A stretch of 64,000 nucleotides of DNA from positions 30,527,936 to 30,591,935 of the forward strand of contig CM076191.1 of NCBI GenBank assembly GCA_038277395.1, written 5' to 3'. This document shows positions 11,641 through 21,292 of the stretch, piece by piece. The notes beneath the pieces were generated by a model. The model saw only the letters and a list, made by a program, of their open reading frames with translations. It was not told where the DNA came from and made no database searches. Within the stretch, counting starts at the first letter, position 1. The number at the start of each line of letters is the position of its first letter. Position numbers and translations under genes: made by a program. This stretch comes from Dryocosmus kuriphilus (lineage: Eukaryota > Arthropoda > Insecta > Hymenoptera > Cynipidae).

Positions 11641-11938
11641 GCAATCCTCATTATCTTGAACAATAATGGTCTAAGATAAAAAGTATATAGAACATAAAAG
11701 ATGTATTTTTATGCTGGCTACAACTTTTGTTTGAAAGATTTTTTTATATTTTGTATATTTACTGAGATAAACGCAAAAAACATGGTTTTTATGGTGTTTT
11801 TTATGGTTTTCACCATGAAAATGGCCTAGTCGCCAATTTTCACTATGATTTTCGTAATCAGCGAGTCAAAATACATAAGTGTATATAGTTTCAAATAAAT
11901 CGGAGGTATCCGCTATTCGGAACTTTATCCCATATTAA

Positions 11939-12189
11939 AACTGGAAGCATTTTAACCCTTTCTGTTTGAATACTTTTAGTTTCGTCGAAAAAAACTTTTT
12001 TCAAAATTCCTACTCAAATAATGTACAATAAACGTAGTTTATTGTCTTCTCATGCATTTCCCAAAGTTTTAGTCCGATATTTTACTTACAAACAAATTTC
12101 TTAGGGTAAAGAAAAAATTTATAAACCCTAAACACTGAAGTCGGTAATATAGGTATTTTAGTGTGATGCTCATATTGACCTTTTTTCAC
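11939..12189. other. Spacer between Merlin and the foldback element
   Basis: About 250 bp of AT-rich sequence with no recognised feature. Confidence 0.4.
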
Positions 12190-12613
12190 ATCTGGGGGGG
12201 GAAAGGGAAAGGGAAAGGGCGTATAACTGAAAACTCGTGGATGAAAATTGTCCGCGCGAATTTTAAAAAATATCTCGAATTCAAATTTAGATGATTAATG
12301 CCTGTAGAGCTCTTTCTAGCGCATCTTTTTCCCATTTGAACAATATTTCTATTTTTTTTCGTTTCCGAGTTATTTACAAAAAAAGGCATTTTAGGCGAAA
12401 AAAAATTTGATTCGTTTTTTGACTTCAACTCGCGAAATCTTCGTTGGGTTCTAATATTTTCTTTTCATATTTTTATGCAACATTCTTGATTGTCTTCTAC
12501 GAGTAGTGAGATATTTGCGAAGTGTAAAACAATTTTCAGGGCCGTGCAATGAATTTTTGAAAAAAAAAGTTCCTTAAATCTCGAATTTAAAAAGAGGGCA
12601 GTGGGGAAGTTTT

Positions 12614-13875
12614 TACATTCTCATCAGAGAAGGTATTAGATTTATACAAAATTTGACTTTCGAGGATTTCATGAAATCTCCACGTTTTGAGACCTCCTGA
12701 ATCCGAAAAAACGGTTCTTACGACGGTGACAGTCTGTCTGTTGTCGTTGTCGTCGTCGCCCCCCCCACCCCCTTATCCTTCGTCGTTGCCGTCGTTGTTG
12801 TCGTCGTTGTCTGTTCCCACGATAACTTTCAAAGGACTAATCGGATTGGAGTGCGCTTTGGTACACTTCTTTAAGGGGTAAAAAGAAAGGATGAGTTCGT
12901 TAACCAGCGATTTTTGACCCAAGGTTATGGTTTTATCCATCAAAAACGGTTTTCACAAAATCAAAAAATCCATTTTCCGGCTGAACTATGAGAGATACAA
13001 AAAAAGTGTAAGAAAGTAAAATTGTTCACCTTAAAAAAATCTACAAATTTTGTCTTAACCGTTTTTTGATAAAATGAACGGTTTTTGTTTTAATCAAGAA
13101 AACGCTATTAAAATTAAAAAACTCTCGTTTCCCGCCAAAATATTCAAGATACAAAAAAATGGCAAAGAACAAAGTTGTTCAATTTAAAAAGATCTACAAA
13201 TTTTGTTTTAACAACTTTTTGATAAAATGCACGGTTTTAGTTTTAATCGATAAAACGTTATTAAAAATAAAGATTTTCAAATTTCCCGCCAAACTATGCA
13301 AGATATGGAAAAATAATAATAAACAAAGTTGTTCGCCTCAAAAGGATCTACAAATTTGATCTCTATCATTTTTTTGAGCAGACGCGTAGTTTTTGAGTTA
13401 TTCGTGAAATATGTTATGAAATATAAAGAAAACCACTTTTCAGCAAAACTGTGCAAGATATGAAGAAATATTAACAAGCAGAATTTTTCAGCTTGGAAAG
13501 AGCAACAAAATTTATTTATAAGGCTCATCGTTTTACTTTTAAGAATCGAAATCCTCTATTGTGAAATTTGGAAAATCTTTACCAATCTACAATGTGTTTT
13601 AAAAAAATGTTATTATCGAGCGCGAAGCGCGAGTGTCATGATGAGAATGTATTCCTTAAGGGCGATAGAGCCTTAAGTAAAATAATTTCTTTTGTAATTT
13701 TTAATTTAAAGGTTTATACGATCCATAAACACCGGGCGCGTAGCGCGAGGTAAATAATTTATCGAGCGCGAAGCGCGAGTGCCAACAGACGCGCGCCCCA
13801 GGCGCACTCATACTTCGCGCGAAGCGCGGCGCGCGTAGCGCGCGATTAGAATGTGCCCGCGCGGGCAGATTTTTT
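12614..13875 (+). mobile_element. Helentron-like non-autonomous element (HINE), complete copy
   Basis: Starts TACATTCTCATCAGAGAAGG in a T run and ends GTGCCCGCGCGGGCAGATTTTTT. The 11 bases ACATTCTCATC at the 5' end are inverted just before the 3' hairpin (here AGAATGT, and GATGAGAATGT in the copy at 19338). A 14-base palindrome TGCCCGCGCGGGCA follows, then GAT and a T run. Subterminal inverted repeats, a 3' hairpin and insertion in T's are features of Helentron/Helitron2-associated elements. The interior has a TCGTCGTTG microsatellite (about 12745-12810), degenerate ~155-bp subrepeats (about 13030-13380) and GAGCGCGAAGCGCGAG hairpins near 13618-13850. No protein is encoded. The other foldback arm shows the empty site. 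Confidence 0.7.
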
Positions 13876-14253
13876 AGTATAGATTGTTGAGAAAATTCAC
13901 AGCTACAAAGTTGTTCCTTATGAGTCAAGGAAGTTTTCTGTAAAGTTTTAGTTGTCTATCTGCTAAGGTCGCTGAATTAGAACGACTTTTTCATCTATTA
14001 AAATCCGCAAAGTGGCCCGGTGAGCAGTCTGGTGCGCTCGCTCGCATGCATGCGTGCTCGTTGACTCTTGACTAATACCAAGTTCTTCGAAATTACATAT
14101 CTGTAGGTATTATTTGTAGCTATTGTCAACATAACAAATTTCAACTGGTTAATATAACAATAAAATATAATTTTCTAGCTATTTTTGATTAAATTAAAAA
14201 ACAAATATTCTTATTAAATAAATTTTTATATTTTTATCTTAAACAAGTTAGTA

Positions 14254-15035
14254 AAGGGTGGGCCATCTGTTAGTGCGTTTTTAAATTTAAAAAAAAGTAC
14301 ACTTTTTCCTATGTGAAATCAAAATAGTTTAGTGAAAATTAAAGCTACTTACATGCCATTTACAAATGAAAAATGATATCATTGAAGTGTCCGCCACGGC
14401 TCTTTTTGCAGACTTGCATCCGATGGTCGAAATTTTCGATGACTCTCTCCAATAAACTGGGATGAATGGCCTCAATTTCAGCCCGAATGTTATTTTTTAG
14501 GGCTTGAATTATTCGTGGGGCATTCGCATAAACTTTACTTTTTAGATAACCCCAAAGGAAAAAATCCAAAGGGGTCAAATCGCACGACCTCGTGTAAAAT
14601 CCGGCGTAAACTGGTTCGGGAAATGCCCAATTCCTGAGAACGGCGCCTGGTGGATGTGCTTGGCTCGTCACGGACGCTTTCACTCACAGCGGTTATTGTT
14701 TCTCGAGTACGAACTGTACGAGCATGTTCATATTCTCTACGACCTTCCACTGAACCAGTTTCCTCAAAACGAGTAATAATCTTCCGAATTCCGGACTCTG
14801 ATGGGCGTCCATGTCGACCGAAACTTGTCCGAAGTTTCCGAAATGCTTCTTTTACAGACCGACCATTTTCGTAGTAAGTTTGCACTATCAAAACGCGTTG
14901 TTGCGTCGTCAACGACTCCATCTTTACAAATGGCATAGTTTTGACATTTTGTATGTGCAGAGAGAATGACATAACCTACAAATGATGTGTCATTTATCCA
15001 TAGTTGAAAAACGCACTAACAGATGGCCCACCCTG
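14254..15035 (-). mobile_element. Internally deleted mariner-like element with intact ends
   Basis: TIRs of about 28 bp are present: CAGGGTGGGCCATCTGTTAG then TGCGTTTTT read inward from the right end (15035), and AAAGGGTGGGCCATCTGTTAG on the left (14254). The TA target duplicates at 14252-14253 and 15036-15037. It is about 780 bp, shorter than the ~1.3 kb of a full mariner. It sits in the central loop of the foldback element, so it is younger than that element. Confidence 0.8.
14360..14972 (-). pseudogene. Mariner-like transposase, internally deleted and frameshifted
   Basis: Two overlapping frames give the two ends of one transposase. The N-terminal part (14535-14972) has the helix-turn-helix region with LTTQQRVLIVQTYYENG, ETGSVEGR and RRRSQELGISRTSLRRILHE, typical of the large arthropod mariner group with this N-terminal helix-turn-helix (DUF4817-like). 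The C-terminal part (14360-14600) has CDLTPLDFFLWGYLKSKVYA and ends with GGHFNDIIFH, the family's C-terminus. The central catalytic segment containing the first two Asp residues is missing, and the junction (about 14560-14600) changes frame. It cannot make an active enzyme, though the intact TIRs would allow mobilisation in trans. Confidence 0.85.
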
Positions 15036-15037
15036 TA

Positions 15038-15524
15038 TAATAAAAGAACATATTATATACATTATGTATAAAGTAAATAATATGATATTAAAAATAATGA
15101 ACTCAAAAACAGTTTCCTGTTTATTCGAACTTCTTTTTTTTGTTTGCATTCTCTCTTTTCTACGTTCACATTTATCTGATGGAGTAATCTATTTTTAGTT
15201 TTATTTTCTTGAAATTCTTTTTACGTCTTTACTTTACTATCTTTTCTATTTATTGATTTTCTTGTCTCTAGTTTCTAATTTTCTTCATTTTCCTGCTTTA
15301 ATAACCCTCTTGTTTTTGTTTATTATTTTTCTTCTTTTTTAATTTCGATCTTTTTGACTTTATTTCCAACTTTTGCAAAATGTTCCGTAACAATTTTTTT
15401 TTTTTGGCTCACATATTTTAATAAATATTATTAACTTTTGCAAAATGTTAGGTAAAAAAATTTTTTCTTATTCGGGCTCACTTTTTTAAAAATAATAATT
15501 ATTAAAATATGTGAGCCCGAATGA
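15038..15524. other. Central loop of the foldback element
   Basis: Very AT-rich DNA. It contains a local inverted repeat, GGCTCACATATTTTAATAA near 15406 and its inverse TTATTAAAATATGTGAGCC near 15498, with a second pair ATTCGGGCTCAC / GTGAGCCCGAAT. No coding frame is supported. Confidence 0.5.
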
Positions 15525-16322
15525 TAAAAATATAAAGATTTATTTAATAAGAATATTTTTTTAAATTTAATCAAAAATATCTAGAAAATTATATTTTATT
15601 GTTATATTAACCAGTTGAAATTTGTACAAATAATGTTATGTTGACAATAGCTACAAACAATACCTACACATATGTAACTTCGAAGAACTTGATATTAGTC
15701 AAAGTCAACGACGAGCACGCATACATGCGAGCGAGCACACCAGACTGCTCGCCGGGCCACTTTGCGGATTTTAATAGATGAAAAAGTCGTTCTAATTCAG
15801 CGACCTTGATAGATAGAGATCTAAAACTTTCCAGGAAACTTCCTTGACTCATAAGGAACAACTTTGTCACTATGAGTTTTTTTAACAATCCATATTAAAA
15901 AACTTCCCCACTGCCCTCTGTTTAAACTCGAGATTTAAGGAACTTTTTCTTCAAAAATTCATTGTACGACCCTGAAAATTGTTTTACACTTCACAAATAT
16001 CTCACTTGTCGTAGAATACCTTCAAGAATGTTGCATAAAAATGCGAAAAGAAAACATTAAAACCCGACGAAGATTTAGCGAGTTGAAGTCAAAAAACTAA
16101 TTAGATTTTTTTTGCGAAAAATTCCTGTTTTTTGTAAATAACTAGGAAACGAAAAGGAATAGAAATATTGTTCAAATGGGAAAAATATGCTCTAGAAAGA
16201 GCTCTACAAGCATCAATTATCAAAATTTGAATTCGAAATATTTTCAAAAATAGTCCCACGGACAATACTTATCCACGAGTTTTCAGTTATATACGCCCTT
16301 TCTGTTTCCGATCCCTCAATTT

Positions 16323-17168
16323 GGATAAACTTCCGAAAACGCGATACTTCAGATTGCTTTGAAATTTGGTATACTTACGTAATTTGACTCGCTGATTACG
16401 AATATGACCATGAAAATTAGCGCAAATGAGATCCTCAAGCTCAAATCTTCAAGAAACTAAAAATAAATTATGTTTTGTGCGTTTATTGCAGTACATACAT
16501 AAAATTGACAAAAAATCTTCAAATACAGATTCTAGACCTTTGAAAAATACACATTTTTTGTTTAGAACATTTTTGCTCTACGACTGAAAATTTTCAATAA
16601 AATGGAGAATAAATATGGTGTGCGTATATGGCGCGTATATAGCGTATATTTCTATGCCCAGTCACAGAAGTTCCGTCGCGCTCCCCGCAAAACATTGGAA
16701 AGAGGTAGGTATGTGACTGAAAGTATTTTTATTTTTTATGCCCAGACACAGGGTTGCCTTCCCGCCTCCCGCAAAACACTGGATAGAGGTAGGGGTGTGA
16801 CTGAAAGTATTTTTGTGACCGGTCACAGGGGTGCCCATCCCCCGCAAAACACTGGAAAGGGGTAGGGGTGTGACTAACACACAGACTAACCCATATTCAT
16901 CGTCTATTTTTTCGAAAGCTCTCAATCGTAGAGCAAAAATGTACTAAACGTAAAATGTGTATTTTTGGAAGTTCTACTATTTTTATCCGAGTATTTTTTG
17001 TCAATTTTATGTAATTACTGAAATAAACGCAAAAAACATACATGGAAGTTTATAGTTTTTTGAATTTTTCACCTTAAAGATGTCATTGGCGCAAATGTTC
17101 ATGGTCATATTCGTAATCAGCGAGTCAAATTACATAAATATACCAAGTTTCAAAGCAATCCGAGGTAG
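16323..17168. mobile_element. Non-autonomous Merlin relative with internal minisatellite
   Basis: The left end GGATAAACTTCCGAAAACGC continues into TACTTACGTAATTTGACTCG. These match the ends of the Merlin element at 9381-11930 (GGATAAAGTTCCG..., TATTTTGACTCGCTGATTACG). The right arm, ending about 17168, is the inverse complement but seems to lack the last ~25 bp, so no TSD can be read. The centre (about 16640-16875) has three copies of a ~78-90-bp minisatellite with CCCGCAAAACACTGGAAAGG and GGTGTGACT. There is no transposase. The left end nearly abuts the foldback element. Confidence 0.7.
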
Positions 17169-17333
17169 AAAAGGACTGGGAAGGAATTCTGAGTTGGATA
17201 TGCGAGAGAGACAGAAGTATGACAAGCACGCCTCCAAGGGCGGAGATTTCGACGTCAAAAAAAACTTTTCTTGACCAATGACTGCAAGAATATTTTCCAG
17301 CCTGGGTCAGGCAAGGACTGTAACCCGAAACCT

Positions 17334-17376
<43 letters not shown>

Positions 17377-18114
17377 TGTTTGCTAAGCGTTGCGCTGTGG
17401 TCCTATTGTTGACGATTAGAAACGGTCGTGCGGCCCGTTCCAAGTCTGATCCTCAGCACCTTCCCTTTATTTGATGATTAAAGCCGGTTAAGAGAAAGAA
17501 AATTCTGTAAAATATTAATAAAGTGAATTTAAATAGGCTTTCATTAGCTTCAGTATATTATTACGAGAAGATTAAAAAAAGCCAGTAAAAAATCGGTTAA
17601 TATCTTGAAACACAGGTGACCTTTAAGATCTTAATTTTGATCTTTCAGTTTTTGCATAAATTAATCGCGATAAAAAAAAATCTCAGGCAAAGTGACAGGA
17701 TAATTCGTGAAGTTATCATCAATGACGATTATATTTAGTGGCCTATTCTTGTAAAATCTACTGAACTGCCTTGTTTTCCATATAAGTACTTGTAAGTTCA
17801 GCAGAATTTATATTTTATCTGGATTTTAGTCAGATATGTGGTTCTTTTTTTTGCGTGTACATAATGACCATCAATTCGCGAAAGCACCTAGATCATACAG
17901 TCGGATTTAGGAGATCACTGAACACAATATCCATTAAGCTTTAAATATTTTTTGAGAAAAATAATGAATTTTTAGTAGTTACACAGTAAATTCGAAAAAT
18001 ATTTTTTATTGAAAAAGTGGATAAACACGCCATGGGGTTTTATTTCATCTTTAGATAGTTATTTCGATATTAGTATTTTACGTTATGTTTTTTCACTGTC
18101 TTGAAAATTTTTTC
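17169..18114. other. Non-coding DNA with a 41-base G run
   Basis: Contains an uninterrupted run of 41 G at 17334-17374. The translated poly-Gly and poly-Pro frames over it are artefacts. The rest is AT-rich and unassigned. Confidence 0.5.
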
Positions 18115-19272
18115 CCTAGGGCGCGCGTCTGTTGGCACTCGCGCTTCGCGCTCGATAGATTATTCACCTCGTGCTACGCGCTCGGTGTTTATGGATCGTA
18201 TATACCTTTAAATTAAAAATTACAAAAGAGAAATTATTTTACTTAAGGCTCTATCGCCCTTAAGGAATACATTCTCATCATGACAATCGCGCTTCGCGCT
18301 CGATAATTTCATTTTTTTAAAACACATTGTAGATTGGTAAACCTCTTTATGATTTTCCAAATTTTCGCAATACAGGATTTCGATTCTTAAAAGTAAAACG
18401 ATGAGTCTTAAAAATAAATTTTGTAGCTCTTTCCAAGGTGAACAATTCTGCTTTTTAATATTTTCTCATATCTTACACAGTTTTGCTGAAAAGTGGTTTT
18501 CCTTATATTTTATAACATATTTCACGAATAACTCAAAAACTACGCATCTGCTCAAAAAAATGATAGAGAGCAAATTTGTAGATCCTTTTGAGGCGAACAA
18601 CTTTGTTTATTATTATTTTTCTGTATCTTGCATAGTTTGGCGGGAAATTTGAAAATCTTGATTTTTAATAACGTTTTATCGATTAAAACTAAAACCGTGC
18701 ATTTTATCAAAAAGTTGTTAAAACAAAATTTGTAGATCTTTCTAAATTGAACAACTTTGTTCTTTGCCATTTTTTTGTATCTTGAATATTTTGGCGGGAA
18801 ACCAGAGTTTTTTAATTTTAATAGCGTTTTCTTGATTAAAACAAAAACCGTTCATTTTATCAAAAAACGGTTAAGACAAAATTTTTAGATTTTTTTTGAG
18901 GTGAATAATTTTACTTTCTTACATTTTTTTTGTATCTCTCATAGTTTAGCCGGAAAATGGATTTTTTGATTTTGTGAAAACCGTTTTTGATGGATAAAAC
19001 CATAACCGTTGGTCAAAAACCGCTGGTTAACGAACTCGTCTTTTCTTTTTACCCCTTAAAGAAGTGTACCAAAGCGCACTCCAATCCGATTAGTCCTTCG
19101 AAAGTTATCGTGGGAAAAGACTCCGACGACGACGAAGACAACAGATAGACAGACACCGTCATAAAACATGTTTTTTCGGATTCAGGAGGTCTCAAAACGT
19201 GGAAATTTCATGAAATCCGCGAAAGTCAAATTTTACATAAATCTAATACCTTCTCTGATGAGAATGTAAAAA
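18115..19272 (-). mobile_element. Helentron-like element, 3'-truncated copy, minus orientation
   Basis: Same family as 12614-13875 in inverse orientation. It has the CTCGCGCTTCGCGCTCGAT hairpins (18130-18310), the ~155-bp subrepeats (18560-18900), a short GACGACGACGAAGACAAC microsatellite near 19122, and the 5' terminus TCTGATGAGAATGTAAAAA at about 19255-19272. Its 3' end is missing: homology starts inside CCTAGGGCGCGCG at 18115, so the GGGCAGATTTTT hairpin end is absent. It faces the next copy head to head across about 65 bp. Confidence 0.7.
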
Positions 19273-19337
19273 TTTGAAATAAGTTTAAAAAAGCTCCAGG
19301 CCATAATATCTGAAACTGTACCAATATAAAATTTTAT

Positions 19338-20655
19338 TACATTTTCATCAGAGAAGGTATTAGATTTATGCAAAATTTGACTTTCGCGGATTTCATGAAA
19401 TCTCCACGTTTTAAGACCTCCTGAATCCGAAAAAATGGTTTTTACGACCGTGTCTGTCTGTTTGTTGGCGTTGTCGTCGTTGTTGTCGTCGTCGTTGTCG
19501 TCGTTGTCGTCGTTGTCGTTTTCGTTGTCGTTGTCGTTGTCGTCTGTTCCCACGATAACTTTCGAAGGACTAATCGGATTGGATTGCGCTTTGGCACACT
19601 ACTTTAAGGTCCAAAAAGAAAGGACGAGTTCGTTAACCAGCGGTTTTCGACCAACGGTTATGGTTTTATCCATCAAAAACGGTTTTTATACAAAATCAAG
19701 AAATTCATTTTCCGACTAAACTATGAGAGATACAAAAAAAACGTAAGAAAGTAAAATTGTTCATCTCAAAAGAATCTACAAATTTTGTCTTAACCGTTTT
19801 TCGATAAAATGAACGGTTTTTGTTTTAATCAAGAAAACGCTATTAAAATTAAAAACTGTGGTTTCCCGCCAAAATATTGAAGATACAAAAAAATTGTAAA
19901 GAACAAAGTTGTTCAATTTAAAAAGGTCTACAAATTTTGTTTCAACCATTTTTTGATAAAATTCACGGTTTTTGTTTTAATCGATAAAACGTTATTAAAA
20001 ATTAAAGATTTCAAATTTCCCGCCAAACTATGGAAGATACGGAAAAATAATAATAAACAGAGTTGTTCGCCTCAAACAGATCTACAAATTTGCTTTCTTA
20101 CATTTTTTTGAGCAGACGCGTATTTTTTGAGTTATTCGTGAAATATTTTATGAAATATAAAGAAAACCACTTTTCAGCAAAACTATGCAAGATATGAGAA
20201 AATATTAACAAGCAGAATTGTTCACCTTGGAAAGAGCTACAAAAGTTATTTATAAGACTCATCGTTTTACTTTTAAGAATCGAAATCCTCTATTGCGAAA
20301 TTTGGAATATCACTAAAAAACTTTACCAATCTATAATGTGTTTAAAAAAAATGTAATTATCGAGCGCGAAGCGCGAGTGTCATGATGAGAATGTATGCCT
20401 TAAGGGCGATAGAGCCTTAAGTAAAATAATTTCTTTTGTAATTTTTAATTTAAAGGTTTCTACGATCCATAAACACCGAGCGCGTAGCGCGAGGTGAATA
20501 ATCTATCGAGTGCGAAGCGTGAGTACCGTAAATAACTTATCGAGCGCGAAGCGCGAGTGCCAACAGACGCGCGCCCTAGGCGCGCTCATACTTCGCGCGA
20601 AGCGCGGCGCGCGCAGCGCGCGATGAGAATGTGCCCACGCAGCGGGCAGATTTTT
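19338..20655 (+). mobile_element. Helentron-like element, complete copy, plus orientation
   Basis: Starts TACATTTTCATCAGAGAAGG and ends GATGAGAATGTGCCCACGCA then GCGGGCAGATTTTTTTT. It has a long (GTTGTC/GTCGTC)n microsatellite (about 19465-19545), ~155-bp subrepeats, and a run of GAGCGCGAAGCGCGAG hairpins (20360-20630). Together with 18115-19272 it forms a near-perfect inverted repeat of more than 1.1 kb per arm. No coding capacity. Confidence 0.7.
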
Positions 20656-21292
20656 TTTTTAATTATAATTGAGTCAGTGAGTGAACTGTGAAGTAATGTG
20701 CTCCTATCAACAAACAGGTTATACTATTTCCTAATTAATTTTTTCTGATTATGTATATTTACAGTAGTTATGAAGATTATCTTAATAATTAAATTTTTAA
20801 AAACGTAAATTTTATATTATTAATGTTAAAAAATATCTTCTTATAATAACCTGGATGCTAAAATAAAATAGTATGTAGAATATAGGTAGCATTGGTAAAA
20901 AAATCTTTATTAAAGAAAATAACTTAATCACTTTCCGAAGAGCCCGAAGGTGGTATCTCCATAAAATTGTCCATAATTTTTAGTAACAAAATTCTGTTTA
21001 AAAATTTGGCTGAGCATAAAGTCAAAACAGATTTCAAAATTGTTTGTTTTTTTCTTTGTTCGGAAGTTAATCCAACCCGCAATAAATTATTTTTCTCGAA
21101 GTTACAATTTTTTGAAAATGTTGACAAATGATGCGTAGATAAACTAAAAAAATACGTCGATGATGTAAAAAAAGTTTAGCATTTCGAGTGGGTATTCCCT
21201 TCAATTTTAATCAAAGTAGTAAAAAGCGTTGTAAACGTACAATTTCTGCAAATAGGTATAGAAAATTAAATATGCCTTTGAGTCCCGATATG
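20656..21292. other. Unassigned segment between two tail-to-tail Helentron-like copies
   Basis: About 640 bp of AT-rich DNA bounded on both sides by 3' ends of Helentron-like elements. A 67-codon frame at 20924-21127 on the minus strand (starting MSTFSKNCNFEKNNLLRVGL) is followed within about 20 bp by an AATAAA-type signal (CTTTAATAAAG on the minus strand). It has no recognised motif and I do not call it a gene. Confidence 0.4.

Larger units (their letters stand above)
9381..11930 (-). mobile_element. Merlin DNA transposon, complete with TIRs and 8-bp TSD
   Basis: A 2,550-bp element flanked by a perfect 8-bp duplication CATATTAA (9373-9380 and 11931-11938). Its ends are GGGTGCAGTTCCGAATAGCG on the left and, read inward from the right, GGATAAAGTTCCGAATAGCG. 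The inverted repeats continue with scattered mismatches for about 270 bp (9381-9649 and 11658-11930), longer than the short TIRs usual for Merlin. An 8-9-bp TSD, ends beginning GGR and an ISXO2-like transposase inside are what defines the Merlin superfamily. Between the transposase and the right TIR lie two minisatellites (11095-11340 and 11442-11640). A relative without a transposase lies at 16323-17168. Confidence 0.85.
12190..16312. mobile_element. Foldback-type element with ~790-bp arms, carrying two nested insertions
   Basis: The right arm (about 15525-16312, 788 bp) is the inverse complement of the left arm. The left arm is in two pieces, 12190-12613 and 13876-14240 (together about 789 bp), split by the Helentron-like insertion at 12614-13875. 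Shared landmarks include AAAGGGCGTATA at the tips, GGGCAGTGGGGAAGTTTT at the split point, and CTGGTTAATATAACAATAAA near the inner ends. A deleted mariner (14254-15035) sits in the central ~1.3 kb. Without the two insertions the element would be about 2.1 kb. The tips are G-rich, and I could not identify a convincing target-site duplication. No transposase of its own is visible. Confidence 0.8.

Noticed and set aside
13610..13860. Short regularly spaced GCGCGAAGCGCGAG palindromes as a possible CRISPR array
   Set aside because: Spacing is irregular, there are no unique spacers, and the context is a eukaryotic transposon.
17255..17474. Poly-Gly and poly-Pro frames at the 41-base G run
   Set aside because: Homopolymer artefact on both strands.
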